Notes under the pieces: generated by a model
The model's database searches: none
What the model was told of the DNA's origin: nothing
Seen by the model: the letters and a program-made list of their open reading frames with translations, nothing else
Part shown: positions 18,320-27,075 of the stretch, piece by piece
Layout of the letters: every line of letters begins with the position of its first letter
Position numbering within the stretch: position 1 is the first letter of the stretch
Assembly (NCBI GenBank): GCA_946999045.1
Contig: CAMQBR010000002.1
Coordinates: forward strand, 28,626 to 92,625
Reading direction: 5' to 3'
Source of the DNA: an uncultured Prevotella sp.
GTDB taxonomy: Bacteria; Bacteroidota; Bacteroidia; Bacteroidales; Bacteroidaceae
DNA: 64,000 nucleotides
Made by a program: the position numbers and the translations under genes

Positions 18320-18395
18320 CGATTCCATCAGCTATCCCTTTAAATTTGTCAAAAAGAGAATTGCCAATATTGTTATTGAAAAATTTAGTACTCAT
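18320..18395 (-). pseudogene. Truncated start of a helicase-like gene
   Basis: Begins MSTKFFNNNIGNSLFDKFKG and continues IADG before running into the IS30-remnant end. The wording resembles the N-terminus of large Bacteroidetes helicases with a PLD-like domain that belong to restriction or defence islands. Its ATG is 8 bp downstream of the XRE gene stop, so the two were probably an operon. Only about 25 codons remain. The family assignment comes from a short stretch and is uncertain. Confidence 0.45.
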
Positions 18396-18403
18396 AAAAC
18401 TTT

Positions 18404-18607
18404 CTATTTTACTAATTCTTTGGGTGAAACACTTAGCAAGTCCGCCACTTTGAAAATGATGGCAAGATTCGGCTGTTTGCGATTGCAAACATATGCATTG
18501 GTAATACTAAAACTCATGTCCAACTCTTTGGCGAGCCACGTTTGGGTAATACCTCGCTTCTTCAAATGCTCCTTAATAAGGTTGCTATGCTCTTTCTTCT
18601 GTTCCAT
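18404..18607 (-). CDS. XRE/Cro-CI family small DNA-binding regulator
   Basis: 67 residues forming essentially one helix-turn-helix domain: IKEHLKKRGITQTWLAKELD, then MSFSITNAYVCNRKQPN and VADLLSVSPKELVK. The GITQTWLAKEL helix and the NRKQPN turn are typical of the family. It has a clean promoter and sits directly upstream of the truncated helicase-like gene, so it may be the surviving controller of a lost restriction or defence operon. Length suits a stand-alone regulator. Confidence 0.85.
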   Translation of the reverse strand: MEQKKEHSNLIKEHLKKRGITQTWLAKELDMSFSITNAYVCNRKQPNLAIIFKVADLLSVSPKELVK

Positions 18608-18635
18608 TAGGCAATTGTTTATCTTGGTATCAGTA

Positions 18636-18644
18636 ACAAAGTTA
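18636..18644 (-). promoter_or_regulatory. Promoter -7 box for the XRE regulator
   Basis: Minus strand reads TAACTTTGT, matching TAnnTTTGY, about 29 bp before the start at 18607. Confidence 0.55.
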
Positions 18645-18812
18645 TGAATTTATACTGAATAAGACGAAGGAAAATGGAATTTTCACGATACTAGAAATAA
18701 GTTTTCCAATTAAACTTAGAGAGACAGTGGTCTCCTTCTTTTGTATCACCGATTGTTCTCTTCGGGGCTTTACCCCACCATCCGCACGGTAAACCTCTGC
18801 TGTGGTTTTCAT
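18642..18812 (-). CDS. Doubtful 56-codon reading frame
   Basis: An open frame starting MKTTAEVYRADGGVKP, continuing with RREQSVIQKKETTVSL, and ending just before the XRE promoter. It has no recognisable domain and no -7 box. The stretch lies in the decayed mobile-element region and could be part of another repeat. Codon usage is not decisive at this length. I list it because the 446-bp gap between the XRE regulator and the M6 protease holds little else. Confidence 0.2.
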   Translation of the reverse strand: MKTTAEVYRADGGVKPRREQSVIQKKETTVSLSLIGKLISSIVKIPFSFVLFSINS

Positions 18813-18857
18813 GTTTTTAAATACACTCCAAAAACCGACAAATTTTGTACTTCGAAA

Positions 18858-18889
18858 CTTCACGGTGATAATTTATAGAACCTGCCATA
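18858..18889 (-). repeat. MITE-like end fragment
   Basis: CTTCACGGTGATAATTTATAG followed by AACCTGCC matches the ACCACC-type arm of the dispersed element. No partner end is recognisable on the left, so only one terminus survives. Confidence 0.55.
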
Positions 18890-19053
18890 ACATATAAGAT
18901 GTGTTGCTTCTGTGCCACATTCTTTTGCTTGTTCTATGTTTATAGAAATATGCAAGAAGATATTTTGTTGCAAAAAATAAATATTTTATGAATTCTTTTT
19001 GCACCCTATTTATTTTTTCCTATTTTTATCAAAAATTACACCAATAAGAAACT

Positions 19054-21156
19054 ATGAAAAGAATTATAACATTTGTTACATTGGTTTGGATGGTTATTTA
19101 CGTAAATTCCATACCAGTGAAGCGAGGAACGTGGAGCGAGATTCGCTTGATAACGGGTGAGCTGGTACGTGCGCAGCTCATGGGCGATGAGTATTTGCAT
19201 TATATGCAAGCAGCTAATGGTAAGCAATATATTTTTGATGAAGAACACCAAACCTTTAAGCTCTGGGAGAAGCATACAAGACGACAGCAAACAAGGGCGA
19301 CATTTAACAAACGAAGAAGGATAAAACGTTTTTATAATAAGAGTTTTTGCTATGGAAAGAAAAAGATATTATTGCTTTTGGTGCAATTTGCTGATATGCC
19401 GTTTGCTGTAGGACATACGCAAGAGTTGTACAATTGCATTGCCAACCAACCAAATTTTCAGCACGAGTTAGGGTTTAAGGGTAGCGTTCACGATTATTTT
19501 GAAAATCAAAGTAACGGGCAATTTTTATTGTCCTTCAATGTGAAAGGTCCTATTACGCTGCCGCATTCGTACACCTATTATGGTGAAAATAATATGCAAG
19601 GGGAGGATAAGCGAGTAGAAGAAATGGTGAAACAGGCGTGCAAGATGGTAGATAAAGATGTTAACTTTACAGATTATGATTGGAACAACGATGGCGAAGC
19701 AGATGGTATTTATATTTTGTATGCGGGACAAGGAGAAAATTCTACCTACGCTACCAATACCAAAACGATATGGCCACATCAGGGAGAATTGGCTGATACA
19801 CATCAAGATTTCATATTAGATGGCATTAAAATTAATACTTACGCTTGTAGTTCTGAGTTGGTACGCAATAATGAGATAGACGGCATCGGCACGATTTGCC
19901 ATGAGATAACACATTTGTTGGGCTTGCCTGATATGTACGATACATCTGACAACAATAATTATGGCATGTGTACGTGGGATGTAATGGATTCTGGAGGATA
20001 TAATGGGAAAGGGTTTGTACCAGCAGGTTACACCAGTTATGAACGAATGTATTGTGGGTGGATACATCCCACAGAGCTATCTTCCGACAGGGAAGTAAAG
20101 GGTATGCGCCCATTGAGCGAGCAAGGCTCTACATACATTATATATAATAGTGGGCATCGGGATGAGTATTATCTTTTAGAAAATCGACAGAAAACAGGTT
20201 GGGATGCGTGCTTAGATGGCGAAGGATTGCTCATTTTACATGTAGATTACAACCACATGGCATGGCAAAATAATGCTGTGAATGTGAATGCCAAGCATCA
20301 GCATTGTACCATTTTTCATGCCGATAATCGTGTAAACTATCGTACCAAAGAAGGAAACTTTAATATAACAGAAGTGGAGAATGATGCCTATCCATACAAA
20401 AATCACGACTTTTTAACGGCTACCTCACAGCCTGCAGCTACTTTTTATCATGCCACGGCACAGGGGACATTTTTTATGGATGGGGAAATTACGTGTATTC
20501 AGCGGCATGAAGATAAGACTATTTCGTTTAATTTTAGTGGAACTTCTTTAGTAAAAAAGCCAGTAAAGATTTTATCTTCAGACGGTATTTTATTTCACGA
20601 AAGCTTCGATAAATGTAAGGGGAAAGGAGGAAACTCTGCTGGATTTAGAGGAAGAGTAGCGAATAACACTTCAGATTTCATTGCTGACAACGAAGGGTGG
20701 TTCGTGCCTTCCAATGTTTTTTTTGGAGGAGACAGATGCGCAAAGTTTGGTACAACGAGGAAAGAGGGGTGCGTGTATTCTCCTGAATTTAATGCTGTAG
20801 GCAATGATACTCTTATTTTTGTTGCCGCACCTTTTGGAAAAAAGGATAAGAATGTTGATGTACATATTTATGACATGCCAATGGGATCGTATCTATTAAA
20901 GAATAGCGAATGGACTACTGTTATTATTCCTTTTCGTGGAAAAGGATTAACAAAGATCTTATTTGTGCCCAACAAAAGTTTCTTTCTTGATGATGTAAAG
21001 GTTATTGGTCCAAGATCAGTATCTAACGGCATTACTACGATTAAAACAGTAATTGATAGGCGTATCTATAATTTACAAGGGCAGTATGTGGGGGATAATC
21101 TAGACCTTTTGCCAAGTGGGGTGTATATAAGAAATGGAGAGAAAGTGGGGAAATAG
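19054..21156 (+). CDS. Secreted M6-family metalloprotease
   Basis: 700 residues with a signal peptide (about 1-19). The zinc site HEITHLLGLPD at 283-293 gives H283, E284, H287 and D293 (HExxHxxGxxD), followed by the Met-turn-like WDVMDSGGY. The preceding EADGIYILYAGQGE also fits the immune-inhibitor-A/M6 family. After about 510 a beta-sandwich domain follows, and the last 30 residues (IYNLQGQYVG, LPSGVYIRNG) resemble the C-terminal targeting or anchoring motif common on secreted Prevotella proteins. Such enzymes degrade extracellular proteins and some act as virulence factors. Monocistronic; convergent with rplQ. Confidence 0.9.
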   Translation: MKRIITFVTLVWMVIYVNSIPVKRGTWSEIRLITGELVRAQLMGDEYLHYMQAANGKQYIFDEEHQTFKLWEKHTRRQQTRATFNKRRRIKRFYNKSFCYGKKKILLLLVQFADMPFAVGHTQELYNCIANQPNFQHELGFKGSVHDYFENQSNGQFLLSFNVKGPITLPHSYTYYGENNMQGEDKRVEEMVKQACKMVDKDVNFTDYDWNNDGEADGIYILYAGQGENSTYATNTKTIWPHQGELADTHQDFILDGIKINTYACSSELVRNNEIDGIGTICHEITHLLGLPDMYDTSDNNNYGMCTWDVMDSGGYNGKGFVPAGYTSYERMYCGWIHPTELSSDREVKGMRPLSEQGSTYIIYNSGHRDEYYLLENRQKTGWDACLDGEGLLILHVDYNHMAWQNNAVNVNAKHQHCTIFHADNRVNYRTKEGNFNITEVENDAYPYKNHDFLTATSQPAATFYHATAQGTFFMDGEITCIQRHEDKTISFNFSGTSLVKKPVKILSSDGILFHESFDKCKGKGGNSAGFRGRVANNTSDFIADNEGWFVPSNVFFGGDRCAKFGTTRKEGCVYSPEFNAVGNDTLIFVAAPFGKKDKNVDVHIYDMPMGSYLLKNSEWTTVIIPFRGKGLTKILFVPNKSFFLDDVKVIGPRSVSNGITTIKTVIDRRIYNLQGQYVGDNLDLLPSGVYIRNGEKVGK

Positions 21157-21159
21157 AGT

Positions 21160-21303
21160 GTAAGCATCGTAAGCATCCAACAAGCCCGAAAAACATTTAT
21201 TTCGCCAAGTACAAACATAAGTTTTTCGGGCAAAGATAGTAAAGTAGGAACGCCCAGCAATGGTGGCTAATGTTGGATGCTTACGCTAATGTTGGATGCT
21301 TAC
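21160..21303. repeat. Second small repeat family, copy 1
   Basis: Bounded by GTAAGCATC/GTAAGCATCCAAC on the left and GGCTAATGTTGGATGCTTAC plus GCTAATGTTGGATGCTTAC on the right, so each end is partly duplicated. Inside, GCCCGAAAAAC (21184-21194) and GTTTTTCGGGC (21221-21231) form a perfect 11-bp inverted repeat. The block with TACAAACATAA and AGTAAAG also occurs, inverted, in the copy at 49684. It lies between the convergent M6 protease and rplQ genes. Confidence 0.7.
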
Positions 21304-21324
21304 CTTACAGTACAAACACATAAA

Positions 21325-21363
21325 AACGCTTCCATCCACATGATGTGAACGAAAGCGTTATGA
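21325..21363 (-). terminator. Terminator after rplQ
   Basis: On the minus strand AACGCTTTC pairs with GGAAGCGTT across a loop of about 18 nt and is followed by TTTTATG. It lies 22 bp past the rplQ stop, and would end the ribosomal cluster transcript. Confidence 0.65.
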
Positions 21364-21384
21364 TGAGAATTGAAATAATCAGGA

Positions 21385-21894
21385 TTATTCAGCTGCCTTT
21401 TCTTCAGTAGTCTCTGTTGCTTTAGAATCATCTTCAGCTGGAGCTTCTGCTGCCTTAGTCTCTTGTGCCTTAACACCAGAAGAACGACGACTACGACGAG
21501 TTTTCTTTACAGCTTTTTCTGTCTTAGCCATATTATCATCAAAGTCAACTAACTCGATGAATGCTATTTGAGCAGCATCTCCTTGACGAGTACCTAACTT
21601 GATAACACGTGTATAACCACCTGGACGGTCGGCTACTTTAGGAGCAACGGTCTTAAACAATTCTGATACGGCATATTTGTCTTGCAAGTAACGGAATACG
21701 ACACGACGTGAATTAGTAGTATCGTCCTTAGAGCGAGTAATAAGAGGCTCTACATATTTCTTCAAAGCTTTAGCTTTGGCGAGGGTCGTAGTGATTCTTT
21801 TGTGCATAATCAACGATGAAGCCATATTAGCTAACATAGCGTTACGGTGAGATGCAGTACGACCTAAGTGGTTAAATTTTTTACTATGTCTCAT
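21385..21894 (-). CDS. rplQ: 50S ribosomal protein L17
   Basis: 169 residues. The L17 core is unmistakable: MRHSKKFNHLGRTASHRNAM, then HKRITTTLAKAKALKKYVEPL and a closing AAQIAFIELV. L17 lies near the peptide exit tunnel. After about residue 125 comes a Lys/Arg-rich then Glu/Ala-rich tail (KKTRRSRRSS, AEAPAEDDSKATET), longer than in enterobacteria and typical of Bacteroidetes. Last gene of the cluster, 172 bp after rpoA, followed by a terminator. Confidence 0.97.
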   Translation of the reverse strand: MRHSKKFNHLGRTASHRNAMLANMASSLIMHKRITTTLAKAKALKKYVEPLITRSKDDTTNSRRVVFRYLQDKYAVSELFKTVAPKVADRPGGYTRVIKLGTRQGDAAQIAFIELVDFDDNMAKTEKAVKKTRRSRRSSGVKAQETKAAEAPAEDDSKATETTEEKAAE

Positions 21895-22066
21895 TTTTGT
21901 TTTTTTCTTGTGAATAGGGATATAAGTTTTGAGCTTGTAAACTTTAAAATTAGTAAGTCTTTGAACTATAAGTCAACAAATGCTAACTATTAGTTTTTAT
22001 ACTCAGTTGCAAAGCAAAAAGAAAAACTAAAGAACTCACAACATAAAAGCCAAAGAACTAAAAAAC

Positions 22067-23059
22067 CTATTCCTTATCCAGTTTATATTTAGTAATATCG
22101 GTTCCAAATGATAGATTCAGACTCTCGAGCAAATCATCAAGCTCTGAAAGCGATTTCTTACCAAAGTTGCGGAACTTCAAGAGATCTGTCTTGTTGTATT
22201 GTACTAAATCGCCAAGCGTCTCAACATCAGCTGCCTTTAAGCAATTGAGTGCACGAACACTAAGGTTCATGTCAACAAGTTTAGTTTTGAGCAACTGGCG
22301 CATATGCAATACTTCCTCGTCAAACTCTTCATTGTCATCAATGTCAGGATTCTCAAGAGTAATCTTTTCATCAGAGAACAACATGAAGTGATAGATAAGA
22401 ATTTTTGCAGCCTCTTTCAGTGCATCTTTAGGGGAAATGGAACCATCCGTGGTAACTTCGAGTATCAACTTATCGTAGTCGGTTTTTTGCTCAACACGAT
22501 AAGGTTCTACTGCATATTTTACATTACGGATTGGGGTGTAGATTGAATCGATTGGGAGTACATTGATATCTGTGCAGAATTGACGATTCTCATCAGCCAA
22601 TACGTATCCACGACCTTTGTTAATGGTAAGGTCAATCTGCATAGAAGCTTTTGCATCTAAATGACAAATCACCAAGTCAGGGTTTAACACTTCAAATCCA
22701 GTCAGATACTTACCGATATCACCAGCTTTGAATTCTGTAGAATTCTCTACGGTGATACTAACTTTCTCATTCTCGAATTCTTCTACTACTTGCTTGAATC
22801 GCACTTGCTTGAGATTCAAGATAATGTTGGTTACATCCTCCTTTACACCAGGTACAGAAGAGAACTCATGCTCAACACCTGCTATGCGCATGGTGTTGAT
22901 AGCATAGCCTTCGAGCGAAGAAAGAAGGATGCGGCGCAATGAATTACCAATGGTAATACCAAAGCCAGGCTCCAAAGGACGAAATTCGAACTTGCCAAAT
23001 TTGTTGTTAGCCTCCAGCATTACTACTTTATCAGGTTTTTGAAATGCTAATATCGCCAT
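22067..23059 (-). CDS. rpoA: RNA polymerase alpha subunit
   Basis: 330 residues, standard length. The N-terminal dimerisation domain shows EPGFGITIGNSLRRILLSSL (about 31-50), and the C-terminal domain (about 260-320) with LSVRALNCLKAADVETLGDL and FRNFGKKSLSELDDLL is the activator/UP-element contact. It seeds assembly of the core enzyme. Placed between rpsD (11 bp upstream) and rplQ as in other bacteria. No anomaly seen. Confidence 0.98.
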   Translation of the reverse strand: MAILAFQKPDKVVMLEANNKFGKFEFRPLEPGFGITIGNSLRRILLSSLEGYAINTMRIAGVEHEFSSVPGVKEDVTNIILNLKQVRFKQVVEEFENEKVSITVENSTEFKAGDIGKYLTGFEVLNPDLVICHLDAKASMQIDLTINKGRGYVLADENRQFCTDINVLPIDSIYTPIRNVKYAVEPYRVEQKTDYDKLILEVTTDGSISPKDALKEAAKILIYHFMLFSDEKITLENPDIDDNEEFDEEVLHMRQLLKTKLVDMNLSVRALNCLKAADVETLGDLVQYNKTDLLKFRNFGKKSLSELDDLLESLNLSFGTDITKYKLDKE

Positions 23060-23070
23060 TAATTTAATGA

Positions 23071-23676
23071 TTATTTAGAGTACAACTCAACGATTAACTG
23101 CTCCTTAATGTTCTCTGGAATGTCGGCACGTTCTGGTTGATGCAAGAACTTACCACTCTTTGAGCTTTCATCCCATTCAATCCAAGGATATTTACTATGG
23201 TTGAAACCTGCCAATGAGGCTTCAATTACTTCGAGAGACTTAGCTTTCTCACGAACACCTACAATCTGACCAGGCTTAACTGCGTATGAAGGAATATTGA
23301 CTACTTGTCCATCTACTATGATGTGCTTGTGGCTTACCATCTGACGTGCAGCTGCACGAGTTGGTGCAATCCCCAAACGAAAGACAACATTGTCAAGACG
23401 GCTTTCCAAATTCTGAAGAAGTACTTCACCAGTAATTCCATCAGCCTTAGCTGCCTTCTCAAACATATTACGGAACTGACGCTCTAATACACCGTATGTG
23501 TATTTAGCTTTTTGCTTCTCTGCCAACATGACACCAAACTCAGACATTTTTCTGCGATGGTTGTTGCCATGCTGTCCAGGAGGGAAGTTTCTCTTGGACA
23601 AAACTTTGTCAGCGCCGAATATGGGTTCACCAAAACGACGTGCGATTTTAGATTTCGGACCTATGTACCTTGCCAT
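23071..23676 (-). CDS. rpsD: 30S ribosomal protein S4
   Basis: 201 residues. S4 nucleates 30S assembly by binding the 5' domain of 16S rRNA and often represses its own operon. The sequence has MARYIGPKSKIARRFGEPIF, PPGQHG and an S4 RNA-binding domain at about 90-155 (LESRLDNVVFRLGIAPTRAA). No zinc-binding cysteines are present, so it is the C-minus form. Between rpsK and rpoA. Confidence 0.97.
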   Translation of the reverse strand: MARYIGPKSKIARRFGEPIFGADKVLSKRNFPPGQHGNNHRRKMSEFGVMLAEKQKAKYTYGVLERQFRNMFEKAAKADGITGEVLLQNLESRLDNVVFRLGIAPTRAAARQMVSHKHIIVDGQVVNIPSYAVKPGQIVGVREKAKSLEVIEASLAGFNHSKYPWIEWDESSKSGKFLHQPERADIPENIKEQLIVELYSK

Positions 23677-23748
23677 AATATATAAAAAAACTTATGATTA
23701 AATTGTCAAAGGTTCAAGCAAACAGCTCAAGCCTTTGACGATAACAAT

Positions 23749-24138
23749 TTATACTTTACGTCTCTTAGGAGGACGGCATCCGTTATGTGGCAATGGAGTA
23801 ACATCAATAATCTCTGTTACTTCAATACCTGCGCTGTGTACTGCACGAATAGCTGACTCACGACCATTACCTGGCCCCTTAACGTAAGCTTTAACCTTAC
23901 GCAAGCCAAGGTCATAAGCAACCTTTGCGCAATCTTCACCTGCCATCTGTGCAGCATATGGAGTGTTCTTCTTAGAACCACGAAAGCCCATTTTACCTGC
24001 TGATGACCATGAAATAATCTGACCCTCGCTGTTAGCAAGAGAAACGATAATATTATTAAATGAGCTATGAACATGTAACTGTCCAATAGCATCTACTTTG
24101 ACGTTTCTTTTTTTAGAAGCTGTTGTTTTCTTTGCCAT
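23749..24138 (-). CDS. rpsK: 30S ribosomal protein S11
   Basis: 129 residues. S11 lines the mRNA exit region of the platform. Diagnostic segments are HVHSSFNNIIVSLANSEGQ, SWSSAGKMGFRGSKKNTPYA and the C-terminal DVTPLPHNGCRPPKRRKV. The N-terminus is Lys-rich. Standard position between rpsM and rpsD, with about 70-90 bp spacers either side. Confidence 0.98.
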   Translation of the reverse strand: MAKKTTASKKRNVKVDAIGQLHVHSSFNNIIVSLANSEGQIISWSSAGKMGFRGSKKNTPYAAQMAGEDCAKVAYDLGLRKVKAYVKGPGNGRESAIRAVHSAGIEVTEIIDVTPLPHNGCRPPKRRKV

Positions 24139-24227
24139 AATTTCTTTTTAGTTTAAAAGTTAGAAGTTTTTGAAGAATGATAAGCTTCAATAATGAGCCA
24201 ACCAAACTCTTAACTAACAACTAAATC

Positions 24228-24608
24228 TTACTTAGTAGCCTTCTTCTTATTAGCAACAGTCTTCTTCTTACCCTTACGTGTACGAGCGTTATTCTTAGTA
24301 CTTTGACCGCGAACAGGAAGACCATTACGATGTCTAACTCCACGATAGCAACCAATATCCATCAGTCGCTTAATATTCATTTGGATCTCTGATCGGAGAT
24401 CACCTTCTACTTTGAATTCAGCACTGATAATTTCACGGATACTTGCTGCTTGGTTGTCAGTCCATTCACTAACCTTCAAGTCACGGTTTACACCAGCCTT
24501 ATCCAATATCTTTGCTGAACTACTTCGACCTATACCATAGATATAAGTCAATGCGATTTCGCCACGCTTATTCTGGGGCAAATCTACTCCAACAATTCTT
24601 ATTGCCAT
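24228..24608 (-). CDS. rpsM: 30S ribosomal protein S13
   Basis: 126 residues. S13 sits on the 30S head and contacts the P-site tRNA and 50S bridges. It begins MAIRIVGVDLPQNKRGEIAL with TYIYGIGRSSS, then helix-two-turn-helix RLMDIGCYRGVRHRNGLPVR and a basic GQSTKNNARTRKGKKK tail. Follows rpmJ in the alpha-operon order. Confidence 0.98.
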   Translation of the reverse strand: MAIRIVGVDLPQNKRGEIALTYIYGIGRSSSAKILDKAGVNRDLKVSEWTDNQAASIREIISAEFKVEGDLRSEIQMNIKRLMDIGCYRGVRHRNGLPVRGQSTKNNARTRKGKKKTVANKKKATK

Positions 24609-24703
24609 TGATTGATAAATTAATTAAAAATAATAAGTTTGTTTTCAACTTTAGCATCTACCTGTGTATATTTTTTATCACACATGGTGTCTGCCGTTGT
24701 AAT

Positions 24704-24820
24704 TTAGCCCTGACGTAATTTGAACTTAGGATTCTTCTTGTTAATTACGAACAGACGCCCTTTTCTGCGTACGATTTTACAATCAGGTGTACGCTTTTTT
24801 AATGATGCTCTTGTTTTCAT
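24704..24820 (-). CDS. rpmJ: 50S ribosomal protein L36
   Basis: A short gene of 38 residues (MKTRASLKKRTPDCKIVRRK, then GRLFVINKKNPKFKLRQG). This is the L36 pattern without the full C-C-C-H zinc ribbon: only one cysteine remains, as in the zinc-independent form common in this phylum. It lies in the universal infA-rpmJ-rpsM order, 13 bp after infA. Confidence 0.93.
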   Translation of the reverse strand: MKTRASLKKRTPDCKIVRRKGRLFVINKKNPKFKLRQG

Positions 24821-24833
24821 ATCTTTCTCTTGA

Positions 24834-25052
24834 TTATTTATATCTGAAAACGATTCTGCCCTTTGTCAAATCGTATGGACTCATTTCCACTTTAACTTTA
24901 TCCCCAGGCAAGATCTTGATATAGTGCATTCTCATCTTCCCTGAAATGTGAGCTATAATCTCAACCCCGTTTTCAAGTTCAACTCTGAACATTGCATTAG
25001 ATAAACTCTCTACGATGGTTCCGTCTTGTTCTATTGCGGATTGTTTTGCCAT
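24834..25052 (-). CDS. infA: Translation initiation factor IF-1
   Basis: 72 residues, one S1-like OB fold: MAKQSAIEQDGTIVESLSNA, MFRVELENG, AHISGKMRMHYIKILPGDKV and a closing YDLTKGRIVFRYK. IF-1 occupies the ribosomal A site during initiation with IF-2 and IF-3. It directly follows secY (23 bp); the methionine aminopeptidase gene map usually found between them in Bacteroides is absent. Confidence 0.98.
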   Translation of the reverse strand: MAKQSAIEQDGTIVESLSNAMFRVELENGVEIIAHISGKMRMHYIKILPGDKVKVEMSPYDLTKGRIVFRYK

Positions 25053-25075
25053 AATAATTTTAATTAATATTTAGA

Positions 25076-26413
25076 TTAATAGGCAGATACATTACCACCT
25101 CGAGTATGTCCAGAATTAAGCAAACCATCATAATGACGCATTAGCAAGTGGCTCTCTATTTGTTGTAATGTGTCAATAACAACACCTACAAGAATTAACA
25201 ACGATGTTCCACCAAAGAATTGAGCAAAACCCATTTGTACGTTTAACAAGCCTGCTAAAGCTGGCATTATAGCAATAAATGCTATGAACAAAGACCCAGG
25301 GAAAGTGATACGAGACATGATGGTTTCGATATAATCGGCTGTATCTTTACCTGGACGAACACCAGGAATAAAACCATTATTACGTTTCATGTCTTCAGCC
25401 ATTTGGGTAGGATTCAATGTAATAGCTGTATAGAAATAAGTAAATGCTATAATAAGAATAACATAAATTATATTATACAATAAGCTATGGGTATCCATGA
25501 GAGATCGCACAAGTGGCGATGCACTATCAGATTGATACTGAACAATAGCTAATGGAATAAACATCAAAGCCTGAGCAAAGATGATAGGCATAACGTTAGC
25601 AGCAAATAACTTTAATGGAATGTACTGACGTGCACCACCATATTGTTTGTTACCTACCAAACGCTTAGCATATTGAACAGGCACCTTACGAGTACCTTGT
25701 ACCAACAAGATAGAAGCGCATACAACAGCAAAGAGAACAAGTATTTCCACAATAAACATGACAAGTCCGCCACCGCTAATAGCCTGTAAGCGAGACCCCA
25801 ACTCTTGGGCAAGAGCTTTAGGGAGTCGGGCTATGATACCTATCATAATAATGAGCGAAACACCGTTTCCTACACCTTTATCAGTAATACGTTCACCTAA
25901 CCATAAGATGAACATACTTCCTGCTGCAAGGATAACAGTAGCAGAAAAGATAAACACAGTCCAAGAAACACCAGTAGCCAAAGCTTGTCCTGCCATGTGC
26001 TTCAAATTCATTAAGTAGCTCGGTGCCTGCAACAGCAAGATGAATACTGTAAGGTAACGAGTATACATATTTATCTTTTGTCTGCCGCTCTCGCCCTCAC
26101 GCTGCATCTTTTGAAAATAAGGCACAGCTACAGCAAGAAGTTGCATAACGATAGAAGCTGAGATGTAAGGCATAATTCCAAGTGCGAAAATAGACGCATT
26201 TGAAAATGCACCACCAGAGAACATGTCAAGCAACGACATCAAGCCGCCTTCTGTCTGCTTTTGAAGTTGTCCTAACGCAGCTGGATTAATACCCGGAAGT
26301 ACTACGAACGAGCCAAAGCGATAGATGGCCGTAAACAGAAGTGTAATGAGGAGACGCTGACGCAAATCCTCAATCTTCCAACAGTTCTTTAGTGTCTCAA
26401 TAAACTTTTTCAT
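25076..26413 (-). CDS. secY: Preprotein translocase channel subunit SecY
   Basis: 445 residues with ten hydrophobic segments. SecY forms the inner-membrane channel through which signal-peptide proteins (including the lipoproteins here) pass. Seen are RLLITLLFTAIYRFGSFVVL (TM1), the plug region GLMSLLDMFSGGAFSNASIF, the conserved ADYIETIMSRITFPGSLF and the C-terminal tail HLLMRHYDGLL. Translationally close to rplO (3 bp). Confidence 0.98.
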   Translation of the reverse strand: MKKFIETLKNCWKIEDLRQRLLITLLFTAIYRFGSFVVLPGINPAALGQLQKQTEGGLMSLLDMFSGGAFSNASIFALGIMPYISASIVMQLLAVAVPYFQKMQREGESGRQKINMYTRYLTVFILLLQAPSYLMNLKHMAGQALATGVSWTVFIFSATVILAAGSMFILWLGERITDKGVGNGVSLIIMIGIIARLPKALAQELGSRLQAISGGGLVMFIVEILVLFAVVCASILLVQGTRKVPVQYAKRLVGNKQYGGARQYIPLKLFAANVMPIIFAQALMFIPLAIVQYQSDSASPLVRSLMDTHSLLYNIIYVILIIAFTYFYTAITLNPTQMAEDMKRNNGFIPGVRPGKDTADYIETIMSRITFPGSLFIAFIAIMPALAGLLNVQMGFAQFFGGTSLLILVGVVIDTLQQIESHLLMRHYDGLLNSGHTRGGNVSAY

Positions 26414-26416
26414 TAC

Positions 26417-26863
26417 TTAGATTATAGTTGTGTTACCACCCACTGCCTTAATTGCTTCTTCGGCAGTTTTAGAGAATGCATTCGCTTCTACATCAATTTT
26501 AGCTTTTAACTCACCAGTTCCAAGAATCTTAACAAGTTTCTTGCCGTTGGTATAACCTGCTGCAACGAGTTCTGCAATACCAATCTTTGTTAAATTCTTT
26601 GCTTCAGCCAATTCTTGTAAAGTACACAAGTTAACTGCAAAATATTCTTTTCTATTGATATTGTTGAATCCACCTTTAGGAACACGACGTTGAAGGGGCA
26701 TTTGGCCGCCTTCAAATCCGATCTTTCTCTTATAACCAGAACGAGCTTTAGCTCCCTTGTGTCCACGAGTAGCAGTTCCTCCTAAGCCAGAACCTGGTCC
26801 ACGACCAATGCGACGACGTGAATGAGTAGAACCTTCTGCTGGTTTTAAATTATTTAATTTCAT
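26417..26863 (-). CDS. rplO: 50S ribosomal protein L15
   Basis: 148 residues from the ATG at 26863 (MKLNNLKPAEGSTHSRRRIG); an upstream in-frame start at 26893 would overlap rpmD and gives a non-conserved leader. L15 is a late-assembly 50S protein. The glycine-rich GRGPGSGLGGTATRGHKGAK and GFEGGQMPLQRRVPKGGF are diagnostic. The next gene, secY, begins 3 bp downstream. Confidence 0.97.
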   Translation of the reverse strand: MKLNNLKPAEGSTHSRRRIGRGPGSGLGGTATRGHKGAKARSGYKRKIGFEGGQMPLQRRVPKGGFNNINRKEYFAVNLCTLQELAEAKNLTKIGIAELVAAGYTNGKKLVKILGTGELKAKIDVEANAFSKTAEEAIKAVGGNTTII

Positions 26864-26885
26864 TGTTTTGCTATTAAAAGATTTA

Positions 26886-27062
26886 CTATTCAACTACTTT
26901 TACGAGATGATGTACCTTATGAATCATGCCACGAATACTTGGAGTATCTTCAAGCTCAACAACTTGAGAAATTTTGTGCAGACCTAAGGCAGCGAGAGTT
27001 CTCTTCTGATCGACAGGTGAGCCAATCTTGCTTTTAACTTGCTTTACTTTTATTGTTGCCAT
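26886..27062 (-). CDS. rpmD: 50S ribosomal protein L30
   Basis: 58 residues from the ATG at 27062 (MATIKVKQVKSKIGSPVDQK), matching the usual L30 length; the upstream ATG at 27083 sits inside rpsE. Core motif RTLAALGLHKISQVVELEDT, then PSIRGMIHKVHHLVKV. Standard place between rpsE and rplO. Confidence 0.97.
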   Translation of the reverse strand: MATIKVKQVKSKIGSPVDQKRTLAALGLHKISQVVELEDTPSIRGMIHKVHHLVKVVE

Positions 27063-27075
27063 TCTTTGAATCTCC

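Noticed and set aside
20595..21260. Minus-strand open frames inside the M6 protease gene
   Set aside because: They are shadows of a well-supported coding frame.
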